Below, piece after piece: positions 9,232 through 16,578 of a stretch of 64,000 nucleotides of DNA (position 1 is its first letter; each line of letters opens with the position of its first letter). The DNA comes from Fibrobacterota bacterium (GTDB lineage: Bacteria; Fibrobacterota; Chitinivibrionia; Chitinivibrionales; Chitinispirillaceae): the NCBI GenBank assembly GCA_023436145.1, contig JAEZKP010000047.1:186001-250000 (forward strand), read 5' to 3'. The notes below the pieces were generated by a model. It did not search any database and was not told where the DNA came from. It worked only from the letters and a program-made list of their open reading frames with translations. The translations under genes were made by a program, and so were the position numbers.

Positions 9232-10734
9232 TCATTCCGGACGCATCAGCGGAAACAGCACCACATCACGCAAAGTCACTGCATTTGTTAAAAGTGCGAT
9301 AATTCTGTCAATGCCCATGCCCCATCCGGAAATAGGCGGCATTCCAAACTCAATACACTGAAGAAAATCATTGTCCACATCCATAGTCTCTTTATCCCCA
9401 TGCGCCCTGGCTTCTGCCTGCTGCCTGAACCGCTCTGCCTGATCAACGGGATCAACCAGCTCTGAATAGGCATTCACCACTTCCCAACCATTGACCACCA
9501 ACTGGAAACGATCCACTACCAGCGGATTCTGATCATTTTTACGTGCCAGAGGCGAAAGGTCCAAAGGATGATGAGTAATGAAAGTGGGGTTAATAAGTTG
9601 TGGACGGGAAACCTTCTTGTAAAGAAGATCTATTAAAGTACCACGTCCTGCACTCGCGATTTCCACATCGGTTTCAAAACGAATCCCCTGACGGTCTATT
9701 TCCTTCATCAGTTCTTCTTTAGTACTGAAAGCATCAATGTCAATCCCGCAATCCTTTAAAATCAGCTCCCGGAAAGAGTACCTGGGCCACTCTCCTTCAA
9801 AGGAGATCTCTGTTCCCTGATATGTTAGCCTGAGACTGCCATTAACCTTGTTAAGCAGGTCTTTGAACAGTTTTTCAGTGAAATTCATATTGTCAATATA
9901 ATTCCAATAGGAAGCATAATATTCCAGAAGAGTGAAATCCGGAAGATGCGAGGCATCCATGCCTTCGTTTCTAAAAGACCTGGCAAACTCATAAACCCGG
10001 TCAAATCCACCGGCAATCGCCCGCTTCAAATAAGTCTCCGGGGCAATACGAAGATATATGTCAATATCCAGTGCATTATGATGAGTCTTGAAAGGGCGGG
10101 CCAGTGCACCGGTTGCCTTGTTAGTCAATACAGGGGTGTCTATCTCGGTAAAACCATTATCATCCAGAAAATTTCTTATGGTCCTGATAATCAGAACTCT
10201 TTTTCTGAACCGCTCCCTGGACTCCTCTGACATTATCAGATCCAGATATCTCTTTCGTAAACGAAGTTCCGGGTCTGTAATCCCATGAAACTTCTCCGGT
10301 AAAGGCCGCAATGACTTGGAAAGAAAAGTAAAACTGGATATGTCAATCGTTTTTTCACCAGTTTTGGTAGTGATCACTTCCCCTTCAACACCAATAAAAT
10401 CACCAATATCCACCAGTCGTTTCAGATCATCAAACTGCTTACCCAGCTTGTTTTTCTGCACCGAAAACTGAATCTTTCCATCAACATCATACAGATGCCC
10501 GAATGCCAGCTTCCCAAAATAACGCAATGCGATGATTCGGCCCGCCACCCTCACCGCTTTTGTTCCATCAGGCAGTTTGGATGCCTCACTCAAACGATGC
10601 GTACGCTCGAAACGCTCACAATAGGGGTGATATCCAGCCTCAACAAGTTGAGGAACCTTATCCAGACGAACCTTCATCTGCTCATGTAAATCAGCTTGAG
10701 TATCCACAGATCCATTCTCCGAAATGAATTTCAA
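9232..10734 (-). CDS. lysS: Lysyl-tRNA synthetase, class II
   Basis: Charges tRNA-Lys with lysine in the cytoplasm. The 500-aa protein has an N-terminal OB-fold anticodon-binding domain (about 60-170; VRVAGRIIALRYFGKLAFG) and a class II catalytic core with motif 2 (FRNEGMDASHLPDFT, about 255) and motif 3 (GWGMGIDRI, near the C-terminus). Length is typical for the bacterial enzyme. It is the first gene of a unit with lolC and lolD, a pairing also seen in other diderms. Confidence 0.96.
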   Translation of the reverse strand: MKFISENGSVDTQADLHEQMKVRLDKVPQLVEAGYHPYCERFERTHRLSEASKLPDGTKAVRVAGRIIALRYFGKLAFGHLYDVDGKIQFSVQKNKLGKQFDDLKRLVDIGDFIGVEGEVITTKTGEKTIDISSFTFLSKSLRPLPEKFHGITDPELRLRKRYLDLIMSEESRERFRKRVLIIRTIRNFLDDNGFTEIDTPVLTNKATGALARPFKTHHNALDIDIYLRIAPETYLKRAIAGGFDRVYEFARSFRNEGMDASHLPDFTLLEYYASYWNYIDNMNFTEKLFKDLLNKVNGSLRLTYQGTEISFEGEWPRYSFRELILKDCGIDIDAFSTKEELMKEIDRQGIRFETDVEIASAGRGTLIDLLYKKVSRPQLINPTFITHHPLDLSPLARKNDQNPLVVDRFQLVVNGWEVVNAYSELVDPVDQAERFRQQAEARAHGDKETMDVDNDFLQCIEFGMPPISGWGMGIDRIIALLTNAVTLRDVVLFPLMRPE

Positions 10735-11137
10735 TGACTTATGGCTTTTACCAGGAAAAACAGTAAGTACGAATACGCATCACACCAACAGTTATTTCAC
10801 TACAAACCAGCCAGTTTCAGTAAATCGGGTAAAATAGTTCATTCATTTGAAATTTCAAAACAGGAACAAATAAATTTGAGATAATGAGATATCAGATTTT
10901 TGATTTGAGGAAAAAGGAGAAGGAAATTTGAGATTTTTAGATATCGGATTTTTTTTGGGGCATTGAAAAGAATCGAAAACCGATTTCCTAAGAAAGTTAT
11001 ATACCCGCTCACCAAAGAACCGCACTGATTTTGGTTGAATTTTCTTAGTGCATGATTTAATTAATGTTAGGTTGTCTTTCTGTCCATTAAGTAATTTATT
11101 TCTTCTGAATCAGATACGATTCATTCAGGAGGAGATT
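10735..11137. other. Intergenic region between divergent lysS and the esterase gene, with an AT-rich repeat patch
   Basis: About 400 bp that must hold promoters for both lysS (-) and the esterase (+), although neither is clear. The segment 10871-10970 is built from short words such as ATCAGATTTTTGATTTG and belongs to the repeat family also found at 12203-12420, 16481-16575 and 48882-48937. No coding signal is seen. Confidence 0.55.
10871..10970. repeat. AT-rich repeat patch, period near 7 bp (copy 1)
   Basis: Words of the type GATTTTTGATTT and AATTTGAGATTTTT recur here roughly every seven bases. The words match the patch after the esterase gene at 12203-12420 and, in reverse orientation, the patch at 16481-16575. 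Confidence 0.6.
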
Positions 11138-12202
11138 TTGATTAAATTATTTATAATGGTGTGTGCAATGGCTGCGATATGCAATTCTGCAAGTATAATA
11201 TCTCCGAATAATTCAAATATTCAATATTTTGGCAGATTCGATTTCTCAAATCCATCTGAAGTTGCTTTTGAATGGCCCGGTGTTTATATCAGGGCGGTAT
11301 TCCAGGGAACCTCCTGCAAAGTCATCCTCAGAGGCAATGACCTTTTCGATGTCTTTATAGATGAGAAAGCGGTGGCAGTCCTTAAATCCGGACCCAAACC
11401 AGACACCCTTATTGCAGCTGATGGTCTAGAGGATAAACCACACCAGTTACTCCTGAAAAAACGCTCCGAATCAAGCGTACCCTCTTTTTTTCAGGGTTTG
11501 GTTCTGGATAGTGGCAAAGCATTAATCACCCCGCCTGCTCCACCTGTCCGCAAAATCGAGTTTATAGGTGATTCCTATACTGCCGGATTTGCAAGTGAAT
11601 ACACCTCAAGAGAATGTCCGCCCGATAAAGCAGACTCGATTATAATGAATTTTACTAATACTAACAAGGCCTTCGGTCCACAGGTGGCCAGCCATTTTAA
11701 TGCACAGTACCAGATCAATGCAATCTCGGGAAAAGGACTGGTCCGTAATTATAACGGTATAGATCCCGGCAAAGAGCTTCCATTCTACTATGAGAAAGCA
11801 CTGCTCTCAACTGAAAACAATGTATGGAACTTCTCCAGCTGGAAAGCTGATGTGGTAGTAATAGGAATAGGAATTAACGATTTTCAGGCAGACCCACCTT
11901 ACGCAGATTCATCACTTTTCGATGCTGCCTATGTTAAGATTCTGACAAAACTGCGCAAAAACTACCCCGGAGTGAAATTTATCTGCTGTGCCACAAAGGT
12001 ATGGCCAACGGATGCATTGATACCACGAATTAAAAGTATCGTTGAAAATCAGAAAAAAAAGGGTCACAAAGATATATGGTACTATGAATACACCACCGAA
12101 AACAGAGCCCTTTACGGACATCCTGGAACCAAAGATCACCAGACAATTGCCAAAGGACTTATTCCGGTTATTGCAGAAGCGACAGGATGGAAACAAAAGT
12201 AA
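11138..12202 (+). CDS. Secreted SGNH-hydrolase esterase, CE2 (acetyl-xylan esterase)-like
   Basis: Predicted to remove acetyl groups from polysaccharides outside the cytoplasm. The start is taken as TTG at 11138 because a strong AGGAGG lies 5 nt upstream and the protein then opens directly with a signal peptide (IKLFIMVCAMAAICNSAS). The 354-aa product has an N-terminal beta-sandwich (about 20-140) and an SGNH catalytic domain: GDSYTAG (nucleophile Ser), GIGINDF (GxND block) and GHPGTKDH (catalytic His). This two-domain order is that of CE2 enzymes. A longer frame with a GTG at 11048 exists but would bury the signal peptide. AT-rich repeats flank the gene on both sides. CE family assignment is from memory of the motifs; substrate is inference. 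Confidence 0.82.
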   Translation: MIKLFIMVCAMAAICNSASIISPNNSNIQYFGRFDFSNPSEVAFEWPGVYIRAVFQGTSCKVILRGNDLFDVFIDEKAVAVLKSGPKPDTLIAADGLEDKPHQLLLKKRSESSVPSFFQGLVLDSGKALITPPAPPVRKIEFIGDSYTAGFASEYTSRECPPDKADSIIMNFTNTNKAFGPQVASHFNAQYQINAISGKGLVRNYNGIDPGKELPFYYEKALLSTENNVWNFSSWKADVVVIGIGINDFQADPPYADSSLFDAAYVKILTKLRKNYPGVKFICCATKVWPTDALIPRIKSIVENQKKKGHKDIWYYEYTTENRALYGHPGTKDHQTIAKGLIPVIAEATGWKQK

Positions 12203-12420
12203 ATTCAGATTTCAGATATTAGATTTTTGATTTGAAGAGTAGGAATGGGAGATTTCTGATCTGATAAGAAAAATATGAAGATTTTTGATTTTAAGAGTAG
12301 GAGTGAGAGATTTTTGACCTGATAAGAAAAATATGAAGATTTTTGATTTTAAGAGTAGGAGTGGGAGATTTCTGACCTGATAAGAAAAAAGATGAAGATC
12401 TCTGATTTTAAGAGCAGGAA
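12203..12420. repeat. Period-7 repeat patch followed by a 58-bp tandem repeat, about 3.4 copies (copy 2)
   Basis: Directly after the esterase stop come heptamers of the type CAGATTT/CAGATAT/TAGATTT/TTGATTT (12206-12234). A unit of about 58 bp then repeats, with starts at 12221, 12279, 12337 and 12396 (last copy partial). Each unit contains AGATTTTTGATTTTAAGAG, then GAGATTTCTGACCTGATAAG. The copies are close to identical, suggesting recent expansion. The unit length is not a multiple of three, which argues against coding. Confidence 0.85.
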
Positions 12421-12574
12421 TTGATGTTAATAGAATGAGCAATTTTTTATTCAGAGCAGTTTTTGAAAATAATATGAAAATGAAATCTGGGAATAACAGG
12501 ATTGGGATTGGAAGCAGACCGAAAGAGGCCAGGTGCAGCAATTCACAACTTAAGTCACCCATTATGGAAATCAA
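12203..12574. other. Repeat-filled intergenic region before the LOG gene
   Basis: No gene. Most of the region is the repeat array described at 12203-12420. The last 150 bp are AT-rich spacer with no clear promoter. A minus-strand frame running through the array is a by-product of the repeat sequence. Confidence 0.6.
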
Positions 12575-13207
12575 ATGAGAAGTATCTGTGTTTATTGTGG
12601 TTCCAGTAGTGGAACCGATATGATCTATCGTCATACAGCAATCGAACTGGGTAAAGCCCTTGCCAGTCACAATATCAGACTGGTTTACGGGGGAGGAAAA
12701 ATCGGTCTCATGGGTGAACTGGCTGATTCTGTGTTAAAAAACGGAGGACAGGTAACAGGTATTATCCCCCGTTTCCTCTATGAAAAAGAGGTTGCTCATA
12801 CCGGCCTTACCAGACTTGAAGTTGTCGAAACGATGCACCAGAGAAAAGCAACGATGATCAAGGAAGCTGATGGATTTATCACTTTGCCCGGAGGTTTTGG
12901 AACACTGGATGAGACCTTCGAGGTAATCTCCTGGGGCCAACTGCAACTGCACCAGAAACCCTGTGCTTTCTACAACATACAAGGATACTACGACGAGCTT
13001 AAAAATTTCATAGAAAGAGCCATCAGTGAAGGATTTGTAGATAAAAAGTTTAGACAATTATTCTGTTTTGAAAGTAACCTAATAAATATCATGGATTTCT
13101 TTGCTTGCTATACTCACCCATTCTCTGATAAGGCACTGGATGCTTTGAGGTCTCAGAGTAACCCCCCTGCAGATTGCCCCGCACTTTCATCAGATAACCA
13201 GTTGTAA
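12575..13207 (+). CDS. LOG-family nucleotide 5'-monophosphate phosphoribohydrolase (TIGR00730 type)
   Basis: The LOG ("lonely guy") family hydrolyses nucleoside monophosphates, including cytokinin precursors, to base and ribose 5-phosphate. The 210-aa protein has the Rossmann opening SICVYCGSSSG, GGGKIGLMG (40-48), the catalytic MHQRK (87-91) and the hallmark PGGFGTLDE (105-113). Length fits the family (about 180-210 aa); the final 20 residues are a variable tail. In bacteria the true substrate is often unclear, so a plant-hormone role should not be assumed. The gene stands alone. Confidence 0.9.
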   Translation: MRSICVYCGSSSGTDMIYRHTAIELGKALASHNIRLVYGGGKIGLMGELADSVLKNGGQVTGIIPRFLYEKEVAHTGLTRLEVVETMHQRKATMIKEADGFITLPGGFGTLDETFEVISWGQLQLHQKPCAFYNIQGYYDELKNFIERAISEGFVDKKFRQLFCFESNLINIMDFFACYTHPFSDKALDALRSQSNPPADCPALSSDNQL

Positions 13208-13323
13208 CAGGCAGTAAATCATTATACGGCAGATAGCGAATAAAAAATCAATGAGACTGCCTGGATAAATGATTGCATTTATCCTTTATGCGATGTAATT
13301 TACAATAATCGGAAGTGGAATTT

Positions 13324-13869
13324 ATGAAGAAACAAATGACAAAAGAGCAGATGGATTTTTACTTTTCTATTTATTATCCAGTGCTTTACTACTCATGTTC
13401 CGATATTAAATCCATTGACTTCGAAGAGTTCATGGAAAGTGGCTTGACGCTATTCCGTTTAGCCAGAGATCATTTATATAATAACAGAATGCTTATTGAT
13501 TCTTACATTGAACAGGTGAGTGAGAACACTGTAATAGATAGTTGCAGCATGGCCTTACTTAACAACATGAAAAATGCGCGATACTCAGATTTCATCGTTG
13601 TTGAGAAGGATGGACTCGTATATTATGTAGATTACAGGAAAAAAAATGAGATCTATCGAATCTGTGGAATCTCACAGGATCCAATCGAGCTTTATCAATG
13701 TTTTCCCTGCCGGGCAAAAACTGCTGTATTTGATTTTGAAGGCCAGATCGTTTCAGATGGAATTCTTGATATAATTCAGAAAAAATACCCTCAAAATGCT
13801 GCAAAAGCCATTATCAGAGATTTCGAAGAGGACATGGAAGATATGCTAACCGACAAAATTTGCAGTTGA
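13324..13869 (+). CDS. Hypothetical protein, 181 aa
   Basis: Not recognised. The ATG at 13324 is preferred over an in-frame GTG at 13315 because GGAAGTGG sits just upstream of the ATG. The product is soluble, acidic toward the C-terminus (DFEEDMEDMLTD), and has no signal peptide or membrane helix. The N-terminal part (KEQMDFYFSIYYPVLYYS) looks helical. A central segment (SDFIVVEKDGLVYYVDYRKKNEIYRICGIS) could form a small beta-sheet. It is single, with about 110 bp before it and a convergent neighbour after it. Codon use resembles the neighbours, so it is likely real. Confidence 0.65.
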   Translation: MKKQMTKEQMDFYFSIYYPVLYYSCSDIKSIDFEEFMESGLTLFRLARDHLYNNRMLIDSYIEQVSENTVIDSCSMALLNNMKNARYSDFIVVEKDGLVYYVDYRKKNEIYRICGISQDPIELYQCFPCRAKTAVFDFEGQIVSDGILDIIQKKYPQNAAKAIIRDFEEDMEDMLTDKICS

Positions 13870-14057
13870 ACAATCAGCCTGTTACCAATGAAGACACATT
13901 GAAGCTGACATTATTTGAATTTTTTTATTTCCTGATGGACATAATGATTAACGGGAATTAAATCACAATTAAAAGATATTATCTTCTATATTATCTATCC
14001 AATTTGTAAAATGATTCAAACGTGGTTCATGTCCCCTTTTGGACCAAAGTGTGGATG

Positions 14058-15395
14058 TTAGAAAGAAAATTTTTCGCAGTGAATGTTTTTTGAAGGAATA
14101 CCGGCACTTTTAAGGTCTTTAATTACACTTATTCTCAAAGAATCCGGACCACAGATATAAACAGCAGTATTCCGGATTTCTTTCTTTCTAATAACCGTTT
14201 CCAGGAGAGTCTTATCTATACGTACTGACCCAGAGATTGAATTTGTCGCTCTGGTGAGTACCGGCACAAAAAGAAACAGTTCATTTTTAGATTCTATTCG
14301 GGTAAAGAGATCCCGGTAAATCATCTCATCTGCGGTTCTGGTACTCCAGATCAGAGTCAAAGGAGCCTTTATCTCTTCAAAATTCCATTCATTAATAACC
14401 GAGAGAAAAGGGGTTATCCCTATTCCTCCTGCAATGAAAATATGATGAGATCCATCTTGTACAGGTGTAAATATTCCATATGGACCGTCAAAAAGGACAT
14501 CTGTTCCGGGCTCCACTTTTTTCAGTTTTGAAGTATAATCGCCCAGATTCTTTACAGTTATGGATAATTCATCAGTTCCTGGCTGAGATGAAATAGTAAA
14601 TGGGTGTTCTTCTTTATTGTGCATCCTGGACATGAGCCTGAAATAACCGAACTGTCCTGCCCTGTATTTAACGGCACTGTCTTTGATGTGGTGCATGTGT
14701 ATTTCAACAATTTCAGATGTTAACTGTTTGACAGTAGTCACTTTAAGCAGCCTGCCACGGGAAACGGGTCTGATCCATTTATGATAAATGAAAAATGAGA
14801 TACCTGTAAAAGCCCAGCCACCCAGAACTAAAATGCGCCGGTTGCTTTCACCGGTTGAGGATGCGAGTAAAGCGTGTATAGCAATTATTGCAGCAGCCAT
14901 CGATGTGAAGTTATGAAAGACCTTCAATTTGGAGTAGTCCAGTTTAAGTTTCTCTTCTGCCATTTTTTTCAGAGCCTTTACCCTGGAATTCCTGCCGATG
15001 ATGTTATTGACCATGAAGAGCAATGTTAAAACTATTATGATCAAAAAAAGAACAGCCCCGGCGATACCTGCTCCGGTTTGTAAATTTACATTAAAACCAT
15101 ATATCAGTTTGAAGCAAAAGTGTGCTATCGCTGCGATCATTGCACCCAGAGCCATATACCCATGGAAGCGTAGCACACGGTCATGGCCAAAGATCCTGTC
15201 AAAATAGCGAATTCTTGAAGAAATTATCAAAGCATTAATAAAATAGACGTAACTTATAATTCCCATTACCATTCCCAGGGAATAGCTATGGAAAAAAGAG
15301 TACCAGTTACCCCAGAAATAGAGTAAAATCGGGAAAATTGGACTGGCCAGTGCTAAACCAGTCCATAGTACATTTTCAATTTTTCTGTTATTCAT
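14058..15395 (-). CDS. Membrane ferric-reductase-like FAD/NAD(P)H oxidoreductase
   Basis: Predicted to move electrons from NAD(P)H through FAD across or into the membrane. The 445-aa protein has about six N-terminal membrane helices (10-215) with histidines that could bind haem (HGYMALG, HFCFKL, HNFTSMAAAIIAIH). A ferredoxin-reductase module follows: FAD-binding HPFTISS (about 265), NAD-binding GGIGITPF (about 325) and CGPDSLR near the end. This matches the ferric reductase-like transmembrane plus FNR architecture. It overlaps the upstream gene by 8 bp (ATGAATAA), implying coupled translation with the secreted protein encoded there. The acceptor is unknown. Confidence 0.8.
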   Translation of the reverse strand: MNNRKIENVLWTGLALASPIFPILLYFWGNWYSFFHSYSLGMVMGIISYVYFINALIISSRIRYFDRIFGHDRVLRFHGYMALGAMIAAIAHFCFKLIYGFNVNLQTGAGIAGAVLFLIIIVLTLLFMVNNIIGRNSRVKALKKMAEEKLKLDYSKLKVFHNFTSMAAAIIAIHALLASSTGESNRRILVLGGWAFTGISFFIYHKWIRPVSRGRLLKVTTVKQLTSEIVEIHMHHIKDSAVKYRAGQFGYFRLMSRMHNKEEHPFTISSQPGTDELSITVKNLGDYTSKLKKVEPGTDVLFDGPYGIFTPVQDGSHHIFIAGGIGITPFLSVINEWNFEEIKAPLTLIWSTRTADEMIYRDLFTRIESKNELFLFVPVLTRATNSISGSVRIDKTLLETVIRKKEIRNTAVYICGPDSLRISVIKDLKSAGIPSKNIHCEKFSF

Positions 15396-15885
15396 CTGAT
15401 GATGGAGAGGTGGCGGTTGCTGAAGTCAACCGATTTTTCAGCATTTTCACATACTCTGCAGCGAGTCTTTTCCCATCTCTTTTATTCGATGCAGAAGTGA
15501 CAGCATCGACTGAGACCTCAACTTTCCAATCGTGAGTCTGAGTGGTATGTAAAATTATGCGGCTTGAATACTTTTCATTTTTGCTGATCCAGTCGTTAAT
15601 CCAGGGCCTGACCTGCGAATTAACACCAGAATTGCTGATAAAGATTGCACCATAATCTCCAGGATTCTCCTTATCAAGCGCACCTTTTGAATGCTCAATA
15701 ACCCTGACTTCAATCGTATCCTTTTCAAGAAGCGATTTCATCTTCTTTACCAGATCTGTTTTGAATTCAGTGGTTTCATATGCCAATAAAATTTTTTTCT
15801 TTTGATTACCAGCCAAACTATCCTGAGCAAAAATCTGAAACCCTGATGTCAAAAATAATGTGACTGCCAAAAGATACCTGATCAT
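15388..15885 (-). CDS. Secreted protein with flavodoxin-like alternation, partner of the membrane reductase
   Basis: The start is set at 15885 because AGGAGG lies just upstream and the product then begins with a signal peptide (MIRYLLAVTLFLTSGFQIFAQ). The mature part (about 145 aa) alternates beta strands and helices (KKILLAYETTEFKTDLVKKM; DYGAIFISNSGV; SSRIILHTTQTHDW) as in flavodoxin-like folds, but no clear FMN phosphate loop is seen. Its stop overlaps the start of the ferric-reductase-like gene by 8 bp, so the two probably act together, perhaps as periplasmic partner and membrane electron donor. Family not identified with certainty. Confidence 0.6.
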   Translation of the reverse strand: MIRYLLAVTLFLTSGFQIFAQDSLAGNQKKKILLAYETTEFKTDLVKKMKSLLEKDTIEVRVIEHSKGALDKENPGDYGAIFISNSGVNSQVRPWINDWISKNEKYSSRIILHTTQTHDWKVEVSVDAVTSASNKRDGKRLAAEYVKMLKNRLTSATATSPSSDE

Positions 15886-15938
15886 CCAAACCTCCTGTCC
15901 ATTGCTTACCAAATACTTCTTCGCTTTCATAGTCCGGA

Positions 15939-16337
15939 TCAAGGTTCTACACCGTTTTCATCTTCCTCATCTTCCATACCACTGAGGAAAAGATCGATAT
16001 CACCTTCCAGCAATTCATAGTAGTTTTGAAAATCCTGTTGTGAGTAATTGCCATAGTACCATGCTTTGTATACGGTGTATTCTTCCAGAGCTACAAATGA
16101 ACCTGCACGGGTCTCCTGGTTAAGCATGTTAATAATGGAGAGTAAATTAGGATCTTCAGGATCATAATCTTCAGCACCCTTAAATGCGGTTGTAAACATA
16201 ACTCCGCCATTATCTTCACTGATTGCGATCCAGACTTTCTCAGGGTGTTCATATGTAAAAACTCCCTCGTCAACAGTTTCCATGTATCCAAGACTTGCCA
16301 GATGAGCCCTTATAGAATTCAAGTCATTTTCAACCAT
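15939..16337 (-). CDS. YbjN/T3SS-chaperone-fold-like protein, 132 aa
   Basis: A small acidic cytoplasmic protein: N-terminal helix (MVENDLNSIRAHLASLGY), central antiparallel strands (VWIAISEDNGGVMFTTAFKG), a long helix, and a very acidic tail (MEDEEDENG). The strand-helix pattern resembles the YbjN / type III chaperone-like fold, but this is fold-level impression only. A GGAG site precedes the ATG. It is 53 bp upstream of the secreted protein and may share its transcript. Confidence 0.5.
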   Translation of the reverse strand: MVENDLNSIRAHLASLGYMETVDEGVFTYEHPEKVWIAISEDNGGVMFTTAFKGAEDYDPEDPNLLSIINMLNQETRAGSFVALEEYTVYKAWYYGNYSQQDFQNYYELLEGDIDLFLSGMEDEEDENGVEP

Positions 16338-16480
16338 TTTTACTCCAGATTAATTTAAGTTTTATACTCTTTTACCGGATAATATCCGTTTCACAAAGAA
16401 TAATAATGAATTTGTTTCTGATGAAACAGATACTCAAAATGTGTTTTTAAAGTACTAATCTACATTAAGTGGTCCGGGAA

Positions 16481-16575
16481 AATCAAAAATCCCTTTCTCC
16501 AATCAAAAATCCCTTTCTCCAATCAAAAATCTCTTCTCCTAAAATCAAATATCTAAAATCTGAAATCTAATATCA
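16481..16575. repeat. Tandem 20-bp repeat plus period-7 words (copy 3, reverse orientation)
   Basis: Three head-to-tail copies of a 20-bp unit containing AATCAAAAATC and CTTTCTCC (16481-16500, 16501-16520, 16521-16539, the last slightly diverged). They are followed by heptamer words such as AAAATCTGAAATCTAATATC (16555-16574). Reverse-complemented, the second part matches the words at 12206-12234, so this is the same family inverted. It sits between the stop of the long Hsp70 gene and the YbjN-like gene. Confidence 0.8.
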
Positions 16576-16578
16576 AAA

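Noticed and set aside
12212..12670. 152-codon minus-strand frame across the 58-bp array
   Set aside because: The Leu/Ile/Ser-rich product is a translation of the repeats; the unit length is not a multiple of three and the frame overlaps the true LOG gene.
16481..16539. CRISPR-like array
   Set aside because: The 20-bp units are directly adjacent with no spacers, and no cas genes are present.
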